A stretch of DNA of 64,000 nucleotides, from the IMG/VR virus record IMGVR_UViG_3300043773_002546, positions 62,001-126,000 of that record; one strand, written 5' to 3'. The notes beneath the pieces are model-generated. The model did not search any database and was not told where the DNA came from. It saw only the letters and a program-made list of their open reading frames with translations. The stretch comes from a virus. A program made the position numbers and the translations under genes. Positions 27,194 to 35,326 of this stretch are shown piece after piece; positions within the stretch are counted from its first letter, which is position 1; every line of letters begins with the position of its first letter.

Positions 27194-27502
27194 GTGTCTG
27201 ACATTAAGATAAGCACCGGCGATATGTTTGAGCTAGTGAACCCAATTCTGGCACAAGAAGGCGATGAAGCGCCCACGTTGCTGCTGGAAGCAGGTGTCTG
27301 GAAAACGAATGACGGCAGCAACAAAAGCGGAATCTCCGTATCGACCTTTGGCGAACTGGCGCCGCTGATCGAACCGCAAGACGCGCGACGGTTGGCCAAA
27401 TGGTTGCTCTCGGCTGCCGACGAGCTCAGCGGCGAGAAAAGACTTAAGAACCGCAAAGGCCCAAAACGCACGCATTACGAAGACGACGACGATAATTATT
27501 AG
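27194..27502 (+). CDS. Small hypothetical protein with acidic tail
   Basis: 102 residues from GTG 27194, preceded by GGAGATAAG. Ends in a basic patch (RLKNRKGPKR) followed by EDDDDNY. No known domain. A sigma70-like promoter and a terminator follow immediately. Confidence 0.65.
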   Translation: MSDIKISTGDMFELVNPILAQEGDEAPTLLLEAGVWKTNDGSNKSGISVSTFGELAPLIEPQDARRLAKWLLSAADELSGEKRLKNRKGPKRTHYEDDDDNY

Positions 27503-27505
27503 CGC

Positions 27506-27533
27506 TTGACGCCTTTGCCGCGTCGCTCATAAT
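27506..27533 (+). promoter_or_regulatory. Sigma70-like promoter
   Basis: TTGACG, 16-base spacer, CATAAT. Predicted start of transcription near 27540 falls inside the 5' arm of the hairpin at 27537. Confidence 0.6.
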
Positions 27534-27536
27534 CCG

Positions 27537-27567
27537 GGTTGGCACGAGGCCAGCCTTTTCTTTTCTT
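27537..27567 (+). terminator. Intrinsic terminator overlapping promoter start
   Basis: GGTTGGC (27537-27543) pairs with GCCAGCC (27549-27555), one G-T wobble, followed by TTTTCTTTTCTT. It would end upstream transcripts, while transcripts from the promoter just before it start within the stem. Confidence 0.65.
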
Positions 27568-27577
27568 GGAGCTACTC

Positions 27578-27799
27578 ATGGATTGGACAAACGCTTTCGT
27601 TGCAATATGTAGCGCGGCGTTGGGAGCCGCAGCGCACGCGATTTATGCTGTTTGGTACCGCCGTAATTATTGGTCTGACTTTCACCTAGCCTTGCAGCAC
27701 GGCAAACGACGTCAAAACAGCATGCGCAAACGGGCGCCCGTCAAACGTAATCGGTTGCGGCACATAGCGCTTCGTTCTCTCCGGGACTTCGATGTCTAA
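27578..27799 (+). CDS. Small single-pass membrane protein
   Basis: 73 residues. One hydrophobic segment at about residues 5-27 (AFVAICSAALGAAAHAIYAVWY) followed by a strongly basic cytoplasmic tail. TTGGAG precedes ATG 27578. First gene behind the promoter at 27506 and overlapping the thymidine kinase start. Function unknown. Confidence 0.65.
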   Translation: MDWTNAFVAICSAALGAAAHAIYAVWYRRNYWSDFHLALQHGKRRQNSMRKRAPVKRNRLRHIALRSLRDFDV

Positions 27800-28379
27800 G
27801 CTCTATTTTCGTTACGGCACTGTCAACTCCGCCAAAACACTTAATCTTTTGGCCGTTGCGCACAATTACCGACAACAGGGTAAACGAGCGTTGATCGTCA
27901 AACCCGCCGTGGACACCCGCTGGGGACGAGAATGGATCACCAGCCGCGCCGGGCCTAAAATGCCTGCGGACCTTGTCCTCGAAAGAAACAGCGTAATCAC
28001 CGCTGACGATTTGATGGCCGTTTCCTGTGTTCTTGTGGATGAGGCGCAATTTCTTTCGCTGTTTACCGTTGAGCAGCTGGCGTACATCGCACACCGTAAT
28101 CCGGGCATTCCGGTGATCTGCTACGGGCTGCGAACTGATTTCAAGACTCGGTTGTTTCCCGCCTCCGCGCGCCTTATGGAGTTAGCGGACTCAATCGAGG
28201 AGATTAAGACGACCTGTCAGTACTGCGAACGCAAAGCGATCTTCAACCTGAAGTTTGTCAACGGCGTCCCGACTCGCGAAGGTCCGTCTGTGGAGCTGGG
28301 CGCCGAGGAAAAGTACGCCCCGGCCTGCGCGCTGTGTTATGCCGAGCAGCACGCCGCGGTGACAACGCACTATGTCTGA
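27792..28379 (+). CDS. tdk: Thymidine kinase (TK1 type)
   Basis: 195 residues, typical for bacterial/phage TK1. P-loop-like RYGTVNSAKT near residues 8-17 (the canonical form is GxMxSGKT, so the first half is altered), VDEAQFL near 83-89 as Walker B, YGLRTDF near 116, and two Cys pairs (CQYC and CALC) that bind the structural zinc. Phosphorylates thymidine to dTMP, feeding the thymidylate kinase upstream. Start overlaps the small membrane protein gene. Confidence 0.9.
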   Translation: MSKLYFRYGTVNSAKTLNLLAVAHNYRQQGKRALIVKPAVDTRWGREWITSRAGPKMPADLVLERNSVITADDLMAVSCVLVDEAQFLSLFTVEQLAYIAHRNPGIPVICYGLRTDFKTRLFPASARLMELADSIEEIKTTCQYCERKAIFNLKFVNGVPTREGPSVELGAEEKYAPACALCYAEQHAAVTTHYV

Positions 28380-28662
28380 GCAAGCCATGCCCGTGCTGGT
28401 ATTTGTATTTCTTTTTTCGGTCGCGGTCTTGACATGCGTGTTTGGTTTGTCGCTGTACATAGATCGGGCCGCCAAGCATGCGAGCCGCGCGCGGGTGGCC
28501 GAGATGGAACGCCGCCGGGAAGAAGCTAACGCTTACTGGGCCCCACGGATTCAAGCGGCGCTGGAGCGGGAGGCCGCACAGCAAACGACCGTTATCGCCG
28601 TTGCGCCCGTGCCGGAGGCGGAACATAATGCCGGTCGCCGCCGCATACAGAAACTGGACTGA
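28372..28662 (+). CDS. Small N-terminally anchored membrane protein
   Basis: 96 residues. Hydrophobic segment at about residues 7-30 (VLVFVFLFSVAVLTCVFGLSLYI) then a charged, helical region (AEMERRREEANAYWAPRIQAALERE). This is the shape of an inner-membrane spanin subunit, but without a nearby endolysin the role is open. Starts inside the thymidine kinase gene. Confidence 0.6.
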   Translation: MSEQAMPVLVFVFLFSVAVLTCVFGLSLYIDRAAKHASRARVAEMERRREEANAYWAPRIQAALEREAAQQTTVIAVAPVPEAEHNAGRRRIQKLD

Positions 28663-28664
28663 GC

Positions 28665-28850
28665 ATGGACGACGATATCGATAACGTAGCGCATAAGCCC
28701 ACTTACGAGGAGCTTTTGCGGGTCGTGAATTACATTGCCCGCTACAAAAGCTGGGACTTCCAAAAAGTGCGCGAACCATGGAAGTGGTGCAACGAGTTTA
28801 CTCATGTGGCTAGCGCTACCTTGAAAGGGGAGGAGACGTTTTGCGGATGA
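28665..28850 (+). CDS. Small hypothetical protein
   Basis: 61 residues, Trp- and Lys-containing, soluble. ATG 28665 two bases after the preceding stop. No known domain. Confidence 0.6.
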   Translation: MDDDIDNVAHKPTYEELLRVVNYIARYKSWDFQKVREPWKWCNEFTHVASATLKGEETFCG

Positions 28851-29143
28851 TTGCTGTCGTCACGCCCATCGAGCTGCTCGGGTTGTTTCTTTTTTTGTTG
28901 GTCGGCGCGTCGGTGCTTCACGGCGCCCTGACCGTGTCCCAGGAAAACGACTATGAGCCACAAACAAGAGCAGCTGGCGCTGATTCTGGCCCGCCAGCTT
29001 CTAAACGCTCTTCGCGATCCAAACGCGCAGGCAACAATTCCGCTGCGCGTCCGCGAACAGGCCGCCGTCGTTCTGCGGCACTTTCCAAGCAACGCAAAGC
29101 TCGATCTTCTGTACGCCGCTGTAAAAAAGGCCCCACCCAATGA
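28847..29143 (+). CDS. Small membrane protein, overlaps another frame
   Basis: 98 residues from ATG 28847 (overlapping the previous stop as ATGA; a TTG at 28841 is better spaced from GGGGAGGAG). Hydrophobic residues about 7-25, then an Arg/Lys/Ser-rich tail. Nearly all of the tail is overlapped in another frame by the gene at 28953, so only one of the two tails may be under selection. Confidence 0.45.
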   Translation: MIAVVTPIELLGLFLFLLVGASVLHGALTVSQENDYEPQTRAAGADSGPPASKRSSRSKRAGNNSAARPRTGRRRSAALSKQRKARSSVRRCKKGPTQ

Positions 29144-29153
29144 CTTGCAATAA
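28953..29153 (+). CDS. Small helical protein embedded in another frame
   Basis: 66 residues, amphipathic helices (LALILARQLLNALRDP, VREQAAVVLRHF). AGGAAAACG in front of ATG 28953. Overlaps the C-terminal two thirds of the frame at 28847 and the start of the next gene. Its composition looks more protein-like than the competing tail. Confidence 0.5.
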   Translation: MSHKQEQLALILARQLLNALRDPNAQATIPLRVREQAAVVLRHFPSNAKLDLLYAAVKKAPPNDLQ

Positions 29154-29589
29154 CAAAAACTGTGGTTGCGCAAAGCGGGCACAGCCACGCGAAGAGCTGA
29201 TCGACATGTCGGCCATTACGGCCCTTGGCGATATTGGCGCTGAGGCATTGCGCGGTCTTTTGGCGGTAGCCCGTAGCGGACTAACTGGACTCGCTAAGCT
29301 CGACCTTCCCGCAGGAGAACTGCGCACGCTGGCCCGCACGATTGCCGTTCTTTACGAAGAGCGCAACAGACTGCAAAATCTTTTGGCATCCATGGAGACT
29401 GTTGACGGCATCAACGTTGCAAGCGGCCCGACTGACGTAAAGATCGGCTTCGGCCCGGACAAGAAATACACGCTGATCATTCCCGTCACAGGGGCAATCG
29501 CCAAGCAGGAGCTAGCCACAGGTTTGCGCAACGTGGCCGACGTGCTCGCTCCGGATCCGCGTCAAATGCCGCTGCCTTTGGAATACTGA
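29140..29589 (+). CDS. Hypothetical protein with N-terminal Cys cluster
   Basis: 149 residues beginning MTCNNKNCGCAK, a possible metal-binding cluster, followed by a helical domain and a beta-rich end. No family recognised. Overlaps neighbours on both sides. Confidence 0.65.
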   Translation: MTCNNKNCGCAKRAQPREELIDMSAITALGDIGAEALRGLLAVARSGLTGLAKLDLPAGELRTLARTIAVLYEERNRLQNLLASMETVDGINVASGPTDVKIGFGPDKKYTLIIPVTGAIAKQELATGLRNVADVLAPDPRQMPLPLEY

Positions 29590-30644
29590 TGAGCGATCCA
29601 GCGCATGATCTGGCTCTGCTGCACCACGCGTTCTACGTCGGCGAACTAGAAGTAGGCCGCCGGGCGGCAGAGCGGTTGTTGCGCCAGGACCTGCCTGAAG
29701 ACAGCGCAACGCGGGCCCGCCACAACCGCACCTTCTACACACCGACGCTGGCCGAGCTGGGCCCGGTTGAATTCAGGCGCATTGATATCAAACCGGCTTA
29801 TCACGGTTGGAGCCTGTTCAACCCCACGCTCCTGAACAACAACGGCAAGCTCGTGGGACTGGTCCGCTCGAGCAACTACACCATGAAGGGCATGCAGTAC
29901 ATCATGCCGCCCGCGGACAAGGGCGTCATCCGCACCATCAGCATTTTCGTCGAGTACGCCCCAGACTTCAGCGTGGCCGCGTCTCATGCCTTGGCCGACC
30001 CCGACTACCCGCGGACAACCTTCGCCGTGGATGGCCTGGAGGATTGTCGCTTGTACGCTCGCGGCGACGCTCTTTATGTCTCGGCTACCGTGCGGAACTT
30101 TGCCCCCTATGACGGCAACTGCCGCATCGGCACGGCACGGCTGGACACGGCGGGGAAACGCTACTGCGAACTGGAGGTTCCCGCCGCGCCTGGCTCGCAG
30201 CACGAGAAGAACTGGATGCCGGTGATAGGCCAGGATTGCTGGCTTTATGCCTGCAATCAAAACGACAAAACTTTCTTGGCCCGCCGTAAAGGCGTTAACT
30301 GGGAACTTGTGAGCACGGGCCCGGCACCAATCGTGGCGCGCTCGTTTCGCGGTGGCGCGCAATTAGTGCCATTCGGCGGCGGTTATCTCTGCGCCATTCA
30401 CGAGGTTACGCACGGCGACAACAGACGGACTTATGAGCACCGGTTTGTGTGGTTTGACGATCAACTGCGCGTCAAGAAACTCAGCGCGCCTTTTTACTTT
30501 CGCAACAAACGGCAAATTGAGTTTGCGGCTGGCTTGGCCGTTATTGGCGATCAAGTCGTACTGTCGTTCGGCTATCAGGACAAAGAAGCGTGGCTGGCAA
30601 TTTTAAGCGCCCAGGCCGTTTCGGAACGATTGTCGCCGGTGTAA
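29589..30644 (+). CDS. GH130-like five-bladed propeller glycan enzyme
   Basis: 351 residues. A run of blade-like motifs matches GH130-type glycosidases/phosphorylases: FNPTLL near 79, EDCRLY near 152, EKNWMPV near 201, GGAQLVP near 256, THGDNRRTYEHRFVWFD near 276-292 and SAPFYF. These enzymes act on mannosides or transfer related sugars. Followed by two or three glycosyltransferases, so it may trim or sense the same glycan. Start overlaps the previous stop (TGATG). Confidence 0.6.
   Translation: MSDPAHDLALLHHAFYVGELEVGRRAAERLLRQDLPEDSATRARHNRTFYTPTLAELGPVEFRRIDIKPAYHGWSLFNPTLLNNNGKLVGLVRSSNYTMKGMQYIMPPADKGVIRTISIFVEYAPDFSVAASHALADPDYPRTTFAVDGLEDCRLYARGDALYVSATVRNFAPYDGNCRIGTARLDTAGKRYCELEVPAAPGSQHEKNWMPVIGQDCWLYACNQNDKTFLARRKGVNWELVSTGPAPIVARSFRGGAQLVPFGGGYLCAIHEVTHGDNRRTYEHRFVWFDDQLRVKKLSAPFYFRNKRQIEFAAGLAVIGDQVVLSFGYQDKEAWLAILSAQAVSERLSPV
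29780..29793. repeat. Dispersed palindrome copy 5 (TGATATCA core)
   Basis: CATTGATATCAAAC within the GH130-like gene, read as IDIKP. Shares the hybrid CATT...AAAC flanks with the copy at 38904. Confidence 0.7.
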
Positions 30645-30646
30645 GC

Positions 30647-31459
30647 ATGCGCTATTTTGTTTCTAAGACCAGTACGGACGGGTTGGGAAACGTCCTGAAG
30701 GCCTACATCTCGATCCTCAGCATCAACCCGCGCAGCTATATCGTCTGCAATCCGGATTTCATGTACGGCGCCTACGATACGCTGTTGGCGCCAAAACACA
30801 TCTTCGATTTTTCCGATCCTTCTCCAGCGATATGGCATTACGGCTGGCGTTTGTGCGTCCTGCACGAGGAAACCAAGCAGCAACGACATTGTTCAAACGA
30901 ATGCGACAAATGGCCCGGTTTTGATAACCCTTATTTCCTGCGCCATTTCAGCCCGCGCGTGCACATCGACCATACGTACAACGCCCAGCGCATCAGCGCG
31001 CCCGTAAAAGAACGCATTTTGTCGGCGATCGCCCAGTTGCGGTTTTTACCGCCCGTCTTGGAACAGGCAAACGCCTGGCGGCAGGAAATCGGCGACGAAC
31101 CCGCGCTAGCTGTAGCGGTGCGCACGTGGAAAGCAAAGCACGAACACAACGTTGACCGCAATTACTCACAGTCAGCGTATCGAAAAGCCATCGCGGCCAA
31201 CCTTGCAGGTTTATCTACGGTGGTCTTGTCTGCGGACACTGATGACACGCTGGACGAGTACGCGCGCTGGTTAGCGGCGTTTTCCGTGCGCGTTGTTAAG
31301 CTGCACCAGGCACCGCACATGAACGCACTGCAATCCGCAGCATCGAAAATGCTGGCGTTTGCGCATTGTTCCCGCCTAGTTGCCGCGTGGCTAAGCACGT
31401 ATACCGAGTTGATATGGTGGTTTGGCGGTTGCCAGGCGCGCGTGATTCCCGTTCAATAG
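30647..31459 (+). CDS. Fucosyltransferase-like protein
   Basis: 270 residues from ATG 30647. The C-terminal half (VVLSADTDD, then SKMLAFAHCSRLVAAWLSTYTELIWWFGG) resembles the NodZ/alpha-1,6-fucosyltransferase GT-B region, where a Ser/Thr-rich strand and a final helix hold GDP-fucose. This similarity is by eye. It lies in a glycan cassette between a GH130-like protein and a multi-domain transferase. Confidence 0.5.
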   Translation: MRYFVSKTSTDGLGNVLKAYISILSINPRSYIVCNPDFMYGAYDTLLAPKHIFDFSDPSPAIWHYGWRLCVLHEETKQQRHCSNECDKWPGFDNPYFLRHFSPRVHIDHTYNAQRISAPVKERILSAIAQLRFLPPVLEQANAWRQEIGDEPALAVAVRTWKAKHEHNVDRNYSQSAYRKAIAANLAGLSTVVLSADTDDTLDEYARWLAAFSVRVVKLHQAPHMNALQSAASKMLAFAHCSRLVAAWLSTYTELIWWFGGCQARVIPVQ

Positions 31460-31463
31460 AACC

Positions 31464-33770
31464 ATGTCGCAGTTACAAGCATTTACAAACGTAGCCGGAC
31501 CCATAACGGTAGGGTTCAAGGGCGAGTTGGCGCGGCTGGCCGATCCGAACATCACGGACAAGGATACGGCCCACAGTTACTGCCCGGTATACGAGCAGGA
31601 ACTTGGGCGTTTGCGCCTAACCACAGGGCACGTGCTTGAAATTGGAGTGCAGCGCGGCGGTTCGGCCTGCATGTGGCTGCAGTATTTCGATTATGCAACT
31701 GTGCATGGCGTTGATATTTCGCCCAAACCGCAGTTGATGTTGCTGCACGATCCGCGCTACCAGCATCACCAAAAAGACGCCTACTCTGCAGATTTCGTTG
31801 CGTCTTTGCCGGACCTAATGGTAGCAATTGACGACGGGCCGCACACTGTCGAGTCGCAGCTGTCTTTTATTCGTCTGTACGGGCCAAAAATCGAACCGGC
31901 TGGTTTGCTAATCATCGAGGACATAGCGGCAGACGACGCTTTGCAACGCATCACAGCGCAGTTTGACGATCGCTGGGTCGTGCGCGTTTACGACCGTCGC
32001 GCGCTCACCAATCGGTTTGACGACGTAATACTGGTGGCGCAAAAAACGCAAGGTATGGTTGTGATGGTGGATGATCGCGGTTACGCGGATTTCATACAGG
32101 GCGCGGCCGCGCGGAACAAAGCTTTTGCCGACATGCACGGTCACGCGTTTCGGTTTTACCGTCCTGAAACCATAGTCTCTCCAGCGGGCCAGAAGCGGCA
32201 CCCAAGTTGGACAAAAATTATTGCCGTCGCGCACGCGCTACAGTCGGTTGATTGGGTTTTGTACATTGATTCTGACGCGGCCGTTGTCGCGCCGCGGCAA
32301 CCCGTCCCGATGCGCGAAAAATCTTGGTTCATTGCTGATCGGCCCTGGAACCGACAGTCTCCTAATGCGGGAATCTTTTTACTGCACAAGCGCGACTTAG
32401 CCTGGTTGCCGCAATGGTGGGAGTTTGACCTGCCCGAGCACGATAACAAACATTCCTGGGAGCAGGCGGCGTTGCAACGGTTGTGGGACACGTTACCGTT
32501 GGCGCTTTACAACGCGCCCCACGTGGAGATTGCTGACGAGCAGTGGGTGCGCCATTGCTATAACGAACAATCTAATCGCCGCAAGGATTTCTGCGTTGGC
32601 GCGCCCGTTGTGGCGCTGCCGGAGCCAATACCGTTTTCATGCACGCAACATGATGTTACGATTGGCGGCACTACATCTCCTTTTTACGCTCTCTGGAAAC
32701 AGCCACGCGCTATGAAAATCGCTGTTTACTCGCTGGCCAAGAACGAAGAGAAGCACGCTGCGGCCTGGGCGGAGTCTTGCAAAGAAGCTGACTACCGCGT
32801 GGTCACGGACACCGGTTCGGCCGACAAGACACCGGATATCCTGCGCGCAGCTGGCGTTAGTGTGTACACGGGCAACGTTGTGCCGTGGCGCTGGGACGAG
32901 GCCCATAACCTCTCCATGCACCATATACCCAGCGACGCCGACGTTTGCGTGCGCTTGGACTTGGACGAGCGTTTCAAACCTGGCTGGCGCGCGGCTATCG
33001 AGCAAGCCTGGAAGCCCGGCACGACCAAGCTACGGTACATGTACACCTGGAGCATGACGCCCGACGGTAAACCATTAAAGCGATTTCCCTCTGACCGCGT
33101 GCACAGTCGCTCGGGGTATCGCTGGACCGGAGCGACGCACGAAGGACTTGTGCGCTGGAATGGCGCGGAAGTATTCGCCTGGTCTGACGAGCTAGAAATT
33201 TTGCATCACCGCGATTTCGGCAAGAAACATAGCACAGACATGGAGCTCTTGCAGATCGCCGTGCGTGAAACGCCGCACGACGCTCGCATGTACTGGTATT
33301 TAGCGCGGCAAATGGACTATGAAAATCACACCGACACGGTCGCCACGTTTTTGAAGTACTTAGACATGCCCGGGGGTAGCTCAATCGAGCGAGCCTACGC
33401 TTGCCGCGTTTTGTCCCGTAGGCTGCCCGATAAAGCAGAATACTGGCTGCAGCGCGCCATTCAAGAAGATGCCGCTGGGCCTGATGGTTACTACGCCATG
33501 GCCAAATTGGCGCATCAAAATAAAAATCACTTAACAGCCTTCTACTACGGCAAGCAGGCCGCCGATAGAGCGGGCGCAAGCATGATGCACACCAGCGACA
33601 CAGAAGCGTTCAGCCACCTTCCGGCGGATATCACGAGCGTGAACGCGTTTCTCTTGGGGCTCAACAAAGAAGCCTTGCGCTACACCAAAATTGCGCTTGA
33701 GCGCAGCCCAAACGATGAGCGCCTCAAGCGCAATCTTGAGCAACTCTCGGAACAGCTCAAAGCTCATTGA
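31464..33770 (+). CDS. Methyltransferase-GT34-GT2-TPR fusion protein
   Basis: 768 residues, at least three enzymes in one chain. Residues about 45-160: class I SAM methyltransferase of the Methyltransf_24/cephalosporin-hydroxylase type (VLEIGVQRGGSACMW near 57, VDIS, AIDDGPHTVESQLSF, LLIIED). About 195-385: GT34-like galactosyl/mannosyltransferase (WVLYIDSDAAVV near 264, AGIFLLHKRDLAWL, HSWEQAALQ). About 416-570: GT2-type transferase (SLAKNEEKHAAAWAESC, TGSADKTPDIL, LDLDERF near 499). The rest looks like TPR-type helical repeats. Such chains build and cap a short glycan. The TGA stop lies inside palindrome copy 6. Confidence 0.75.
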   Translation: MSQLQAFTNVAGPITVGFKGELARLADPNITDKDTAHSYCPVYEQELGRLRLTTGHVLEIGVQRGGSACMWLQYFDYATVHGVDISPKPQLMLLHDPRYQHHQKDAYSADFVASLPDLMVAIDDGPHTVESQLSFIRLYGPKIEPAGLLIIEDIAADDALQRITAQFDDRWVVRVYDRRALTNRFDDVILVAQKTQGMVVMVDDRGYADFIQGAAARNKAFADMHGHAFRFYRPETIVSPAGQKRHPSWTKIIAVAHALQSVDWVLYIDSDAAVVAPRQPVPMREKSWFIADRPWNRQSPNAGIFLLHKRDLAWLPQWWEFDLPEHDNKHSWEQAALQRLWDTLPLALYNAPHVEIADEQWVRHCYNEQSNRRKDFCVGAPVVALPEPIPFSCTQHDVTIGGTTSPFYALWKQPRAMKIAVYSLAKNEEKHAAAWAESCKEADYRVVTDTGSADKTPDILRAAGVSVYTGNVVPWRWDEAHNLSMHHIPSDADVCVRLDLDERFKPGWRAAIEQAWKPGTTKLRYMYTWSMTPDGKPLKRFPSDRVHSRSGYRWTGATHEGLVRWNGAEVFAWSDELEILHHRDFGKKHSTDMELLQIAVRETPHDARMYWYLARQMDYENHTDTVATFLKYLDMPGGSSIERAYACRVLSRRLPDKAEYWLQRAIQEDAAGPDGYYAMAKLAHQNKNHLTAFYYGKQAADRAGASMMHTSDTEAFSHLPADITSVNAFLLGLNKEALRYTKIALERSPNDERLKRNLEQLSEQLKAH

Positions 33771-33780
33771 TATCAATGAG
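33763..33780. repeat. Dispersed palindrome copy 6 (perfect 18-mer)
   Basis: CTCATTGATATCAATGAG, a perfect 18-base palindrome that includes the stop codon of the fusion gene and lies 21 bases before the promoter-like element at 33801. Confidence 0.92.
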
Positions 33781-33800
33781 ATTTCGGGTATCTTGCGCGG

Positions 33801-33834
33801 GCTAAATCTGGCCCGTTTGGCGGGCATATTTAGT
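33801..33834 (+). promoter_or_regulatory. Bipartite promoter-like element, copy 2
   Basis: GCTAAA-N7-CGTTTGGCGGGCATATTTAGTA, nearly identical to the copy at 18918. Lies in a 100-base gap ahead of the HTH protein gene. Confidence 0.7.
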
Positions 33835-33870
33835 AGCCCCTGTGGCTTGTTATTACGCAAGGAGGAGAGT

Positions 33871-34422
33871 GTGCGCGCGTATAGTTTGAAAAAAGTCAAA
33901 GAAATGGTCGCGAGCTACAACAAGACCAAATCTGCCGATAGCGTCGCCGAAGAATTGAATTTGCCGCTTCGGGATGTGAAGCAGATCCTGGTCTGGTTGC
34001 ACCGGCATGACCCGATAAATAAAGAAGCCGACAAAGGGCGTTCGTTTTTGCTTCGGCTGCCCATCAATCAAATTTGGGCGCAGTTCTTGTACATACAGGA
34101 CGTAGCGGCGCACACTGCCGCGGCGTGCCTGAACTGGCCGCTTGAGCGTTTGCTGGAAACATGCGGTGGCCCTGAAGAGTGGGCGAAGCACTCCGGGCGC
34201 AAGCCAATCAAGCTCCATGTAAACGACATCTGGAACGGCCGCGAAAGTCAAGAACGACGGCCGGAAGATCCGACAGTAGAAGAGATCGAATCCCGTAAGC
34301 GCGAAGTTCACGCGATGTGGGACAGCAATAACAGCAGCATGCGCGGCGGCGTGCCCAAGGAGCCGCAACGCGTAGAGGTCCGGGAATACGTCTACGACAA
34401 CCGGAACGGCACTTTTACGTAA
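33871..34422 (+). CDS. HTH-type DNA-binding protein
   Basis: 183 residues from GTG 33871, behind AAGGAGGAG. Residues about 18-40 (SADSVAEELNLPLRDVKQILVWL) read as a helix-turn-helix. The rest is basic with no clear second domain. Preceded in the same 100-base gap by a perfect 18-base palindrome and the promoter-like element, so it is the best local candidate for the regulator that binds the dispersed palindromes, perhaps autoregulated; this is inference. Confidence 0.65.
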   Translation: MRAYSLKKVKEMVASYNKTKSADSVAEELNLPLRDVKQILVWLHRHDPINKEADKGRSFLLRLPINQIWAQFLYIQDVAAHTAAACLNWPLERLLETCGGPEEWAKHSGRKPIKLHVNDIWNGRESQERRPEDPTVEEIESRKREVHAMWDSNNSSMRGGVPKEPQRVEVREYVYDNRNGTFT

Positions 34423-34489
34423 ACAGGGCGTTGCTGGGGGCAGCGCCTTGCAGGAGGGTTGATTTGTGTTCTTTCCAAGGAGGGGGGAG
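34423..34489. other. Short gap with imperfect hairpin
   Basis: GGCGTTGC and GCAGCGCC around 34429-34452 form an imperfect GC hairpin, but no T-run follows. Two Shine-Dalgarno-like runs (AGGAGGG and AAGGAGGGGGG) precede the next gene. No promoter seen. Confidence 0.35.
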
Positions 34490-34768
34490 ATGAGTCTGAT
34501 TCTTGCGATTCTGTCGCTGCTTACGGCGCTGTTGCCAATTGCCGACAGGAGTATCCAAGGTTACCAGCACTACCAGCAAGGCAAGCAGGCCGCACCTGCC
34601 GAAGCCGTGCGGGCAGCGCTTCAGCCGGTCGTACCGCCCGAGGCAGGCCAGGCCAATGTCGTGTTCTACAACGGTGAGTGGTGGAAATACGAGAATGGCG
34701 CCTGGCTTGTCTGGCGGCCCAATCGGCAGTACATGGCCCAAGGAGGGGTTTCCAATGTTTCTCGTTAA
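34490..34768 (+). CDS. Small membrane protein
   Basis: 92 residues. Hydrophobic residues about 2-18 (LILAILSLLTALLPIA), a Gln/Ala-rich middle and a Trp-rich end (FYNGEWWKYENGAWLVWR). Strong AAGGAGGGGGGAG ahead of ATG 34490. Next gene overlaps and encodes a two-pass membrane protein, so a holin/antiholin-type pair is possible but unproven. Confidence 0.6.
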   Translation: MSLILAILSLLTALLPIADRSIQGYQHYQQGKQAAPAEAVRAALQPVVPPEAGQANVVFYNGEWWKYENGAWLVWRPNRQYMAQGGVSNVSR

Positions 34769-34952
34769 GAACAGCATCGTGTGCGGAGCAGGCGCGATTG
34801 GCGGCGTGTTCGGCTACGTCTCGGCACCAACCGAGCTGTGGGCGCTCGCCGCTGCTTTTGGCTGCATGCTGGCGTGTGCCAGCGTGGCCGACTTTTTGAC
34901 GCTTCAGCTGGAGGAAGACGAGGATGAAGACGATACTCGCGAGTCAGTTTGA
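34755..34952 (+). CDS. Two-pass membrane protein, holin-like
   Basis: 65 residues with two hydrophobic stretches (IVCGAGAIGGVFGYV and LWALAAAFGCMLACASVADFL) and a strongly acidic C-terminus (EEDEDEDD). Size and topology fit a class II holin. AAGGAGGGG lies seven bases before ATG 34755. No endolysin is next to it. Confidence 0.5.
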   Translation: MFLVKNSIVCGAGAIGGVFGYVSAPTELWALAAAFGCMLACASVADFLTLQLEEDEDEDDTRESV

Positions 34953-35313
34953 GCGATGCAAAACGGCGCTGATTCGGCTCGAGAACTTGGTGCCCGAGGA
35001 CGCGACCGGTGAGACTACCGTGCCGATCGCCGTACACGAGATCGACGACTTGGACGTGTTTGTACAAAACGCCCAGCTCGAAATCGATTCGCGGCGGTCA
35101 ATGATTGACGAGACGGTCAAAGCTATCCGTGGCGGCGACGTCATGGTGACGCCCGAGGAGCTGCGTACGATATCGCTGGCGACGGCCTTTTTGAAGGACG
35201 CGCTGGACTACATCGACGCAGGAATGACATGCCGAGAGACGGTTCTGGACGCTCAGCGGCGTATTTTGCGGGCGCTCGAGTCCATCAACGCCAGGGACAC
35301 ATCTTGGCACTAG
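34924..35313 (+). CDS. Hypothetical helical protein
   Basis: 129 residues, helical, acidic. Starts inside the holin-like gene. No known domain. Confidence 0.65.
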   Translation: MKTILASQFERCKTALIRLENLVPEDATGETTVPIAVHEIDDLDVFVQNAQLEIDSRRSMIDETVKAIRGGDVMVTPEELRTISLATAFLKDALDYIDAGMTCRETVLDAQRRILRALESINARDTSWH

Positions 35314-35326
35314 AAAGGAGTCGAGC

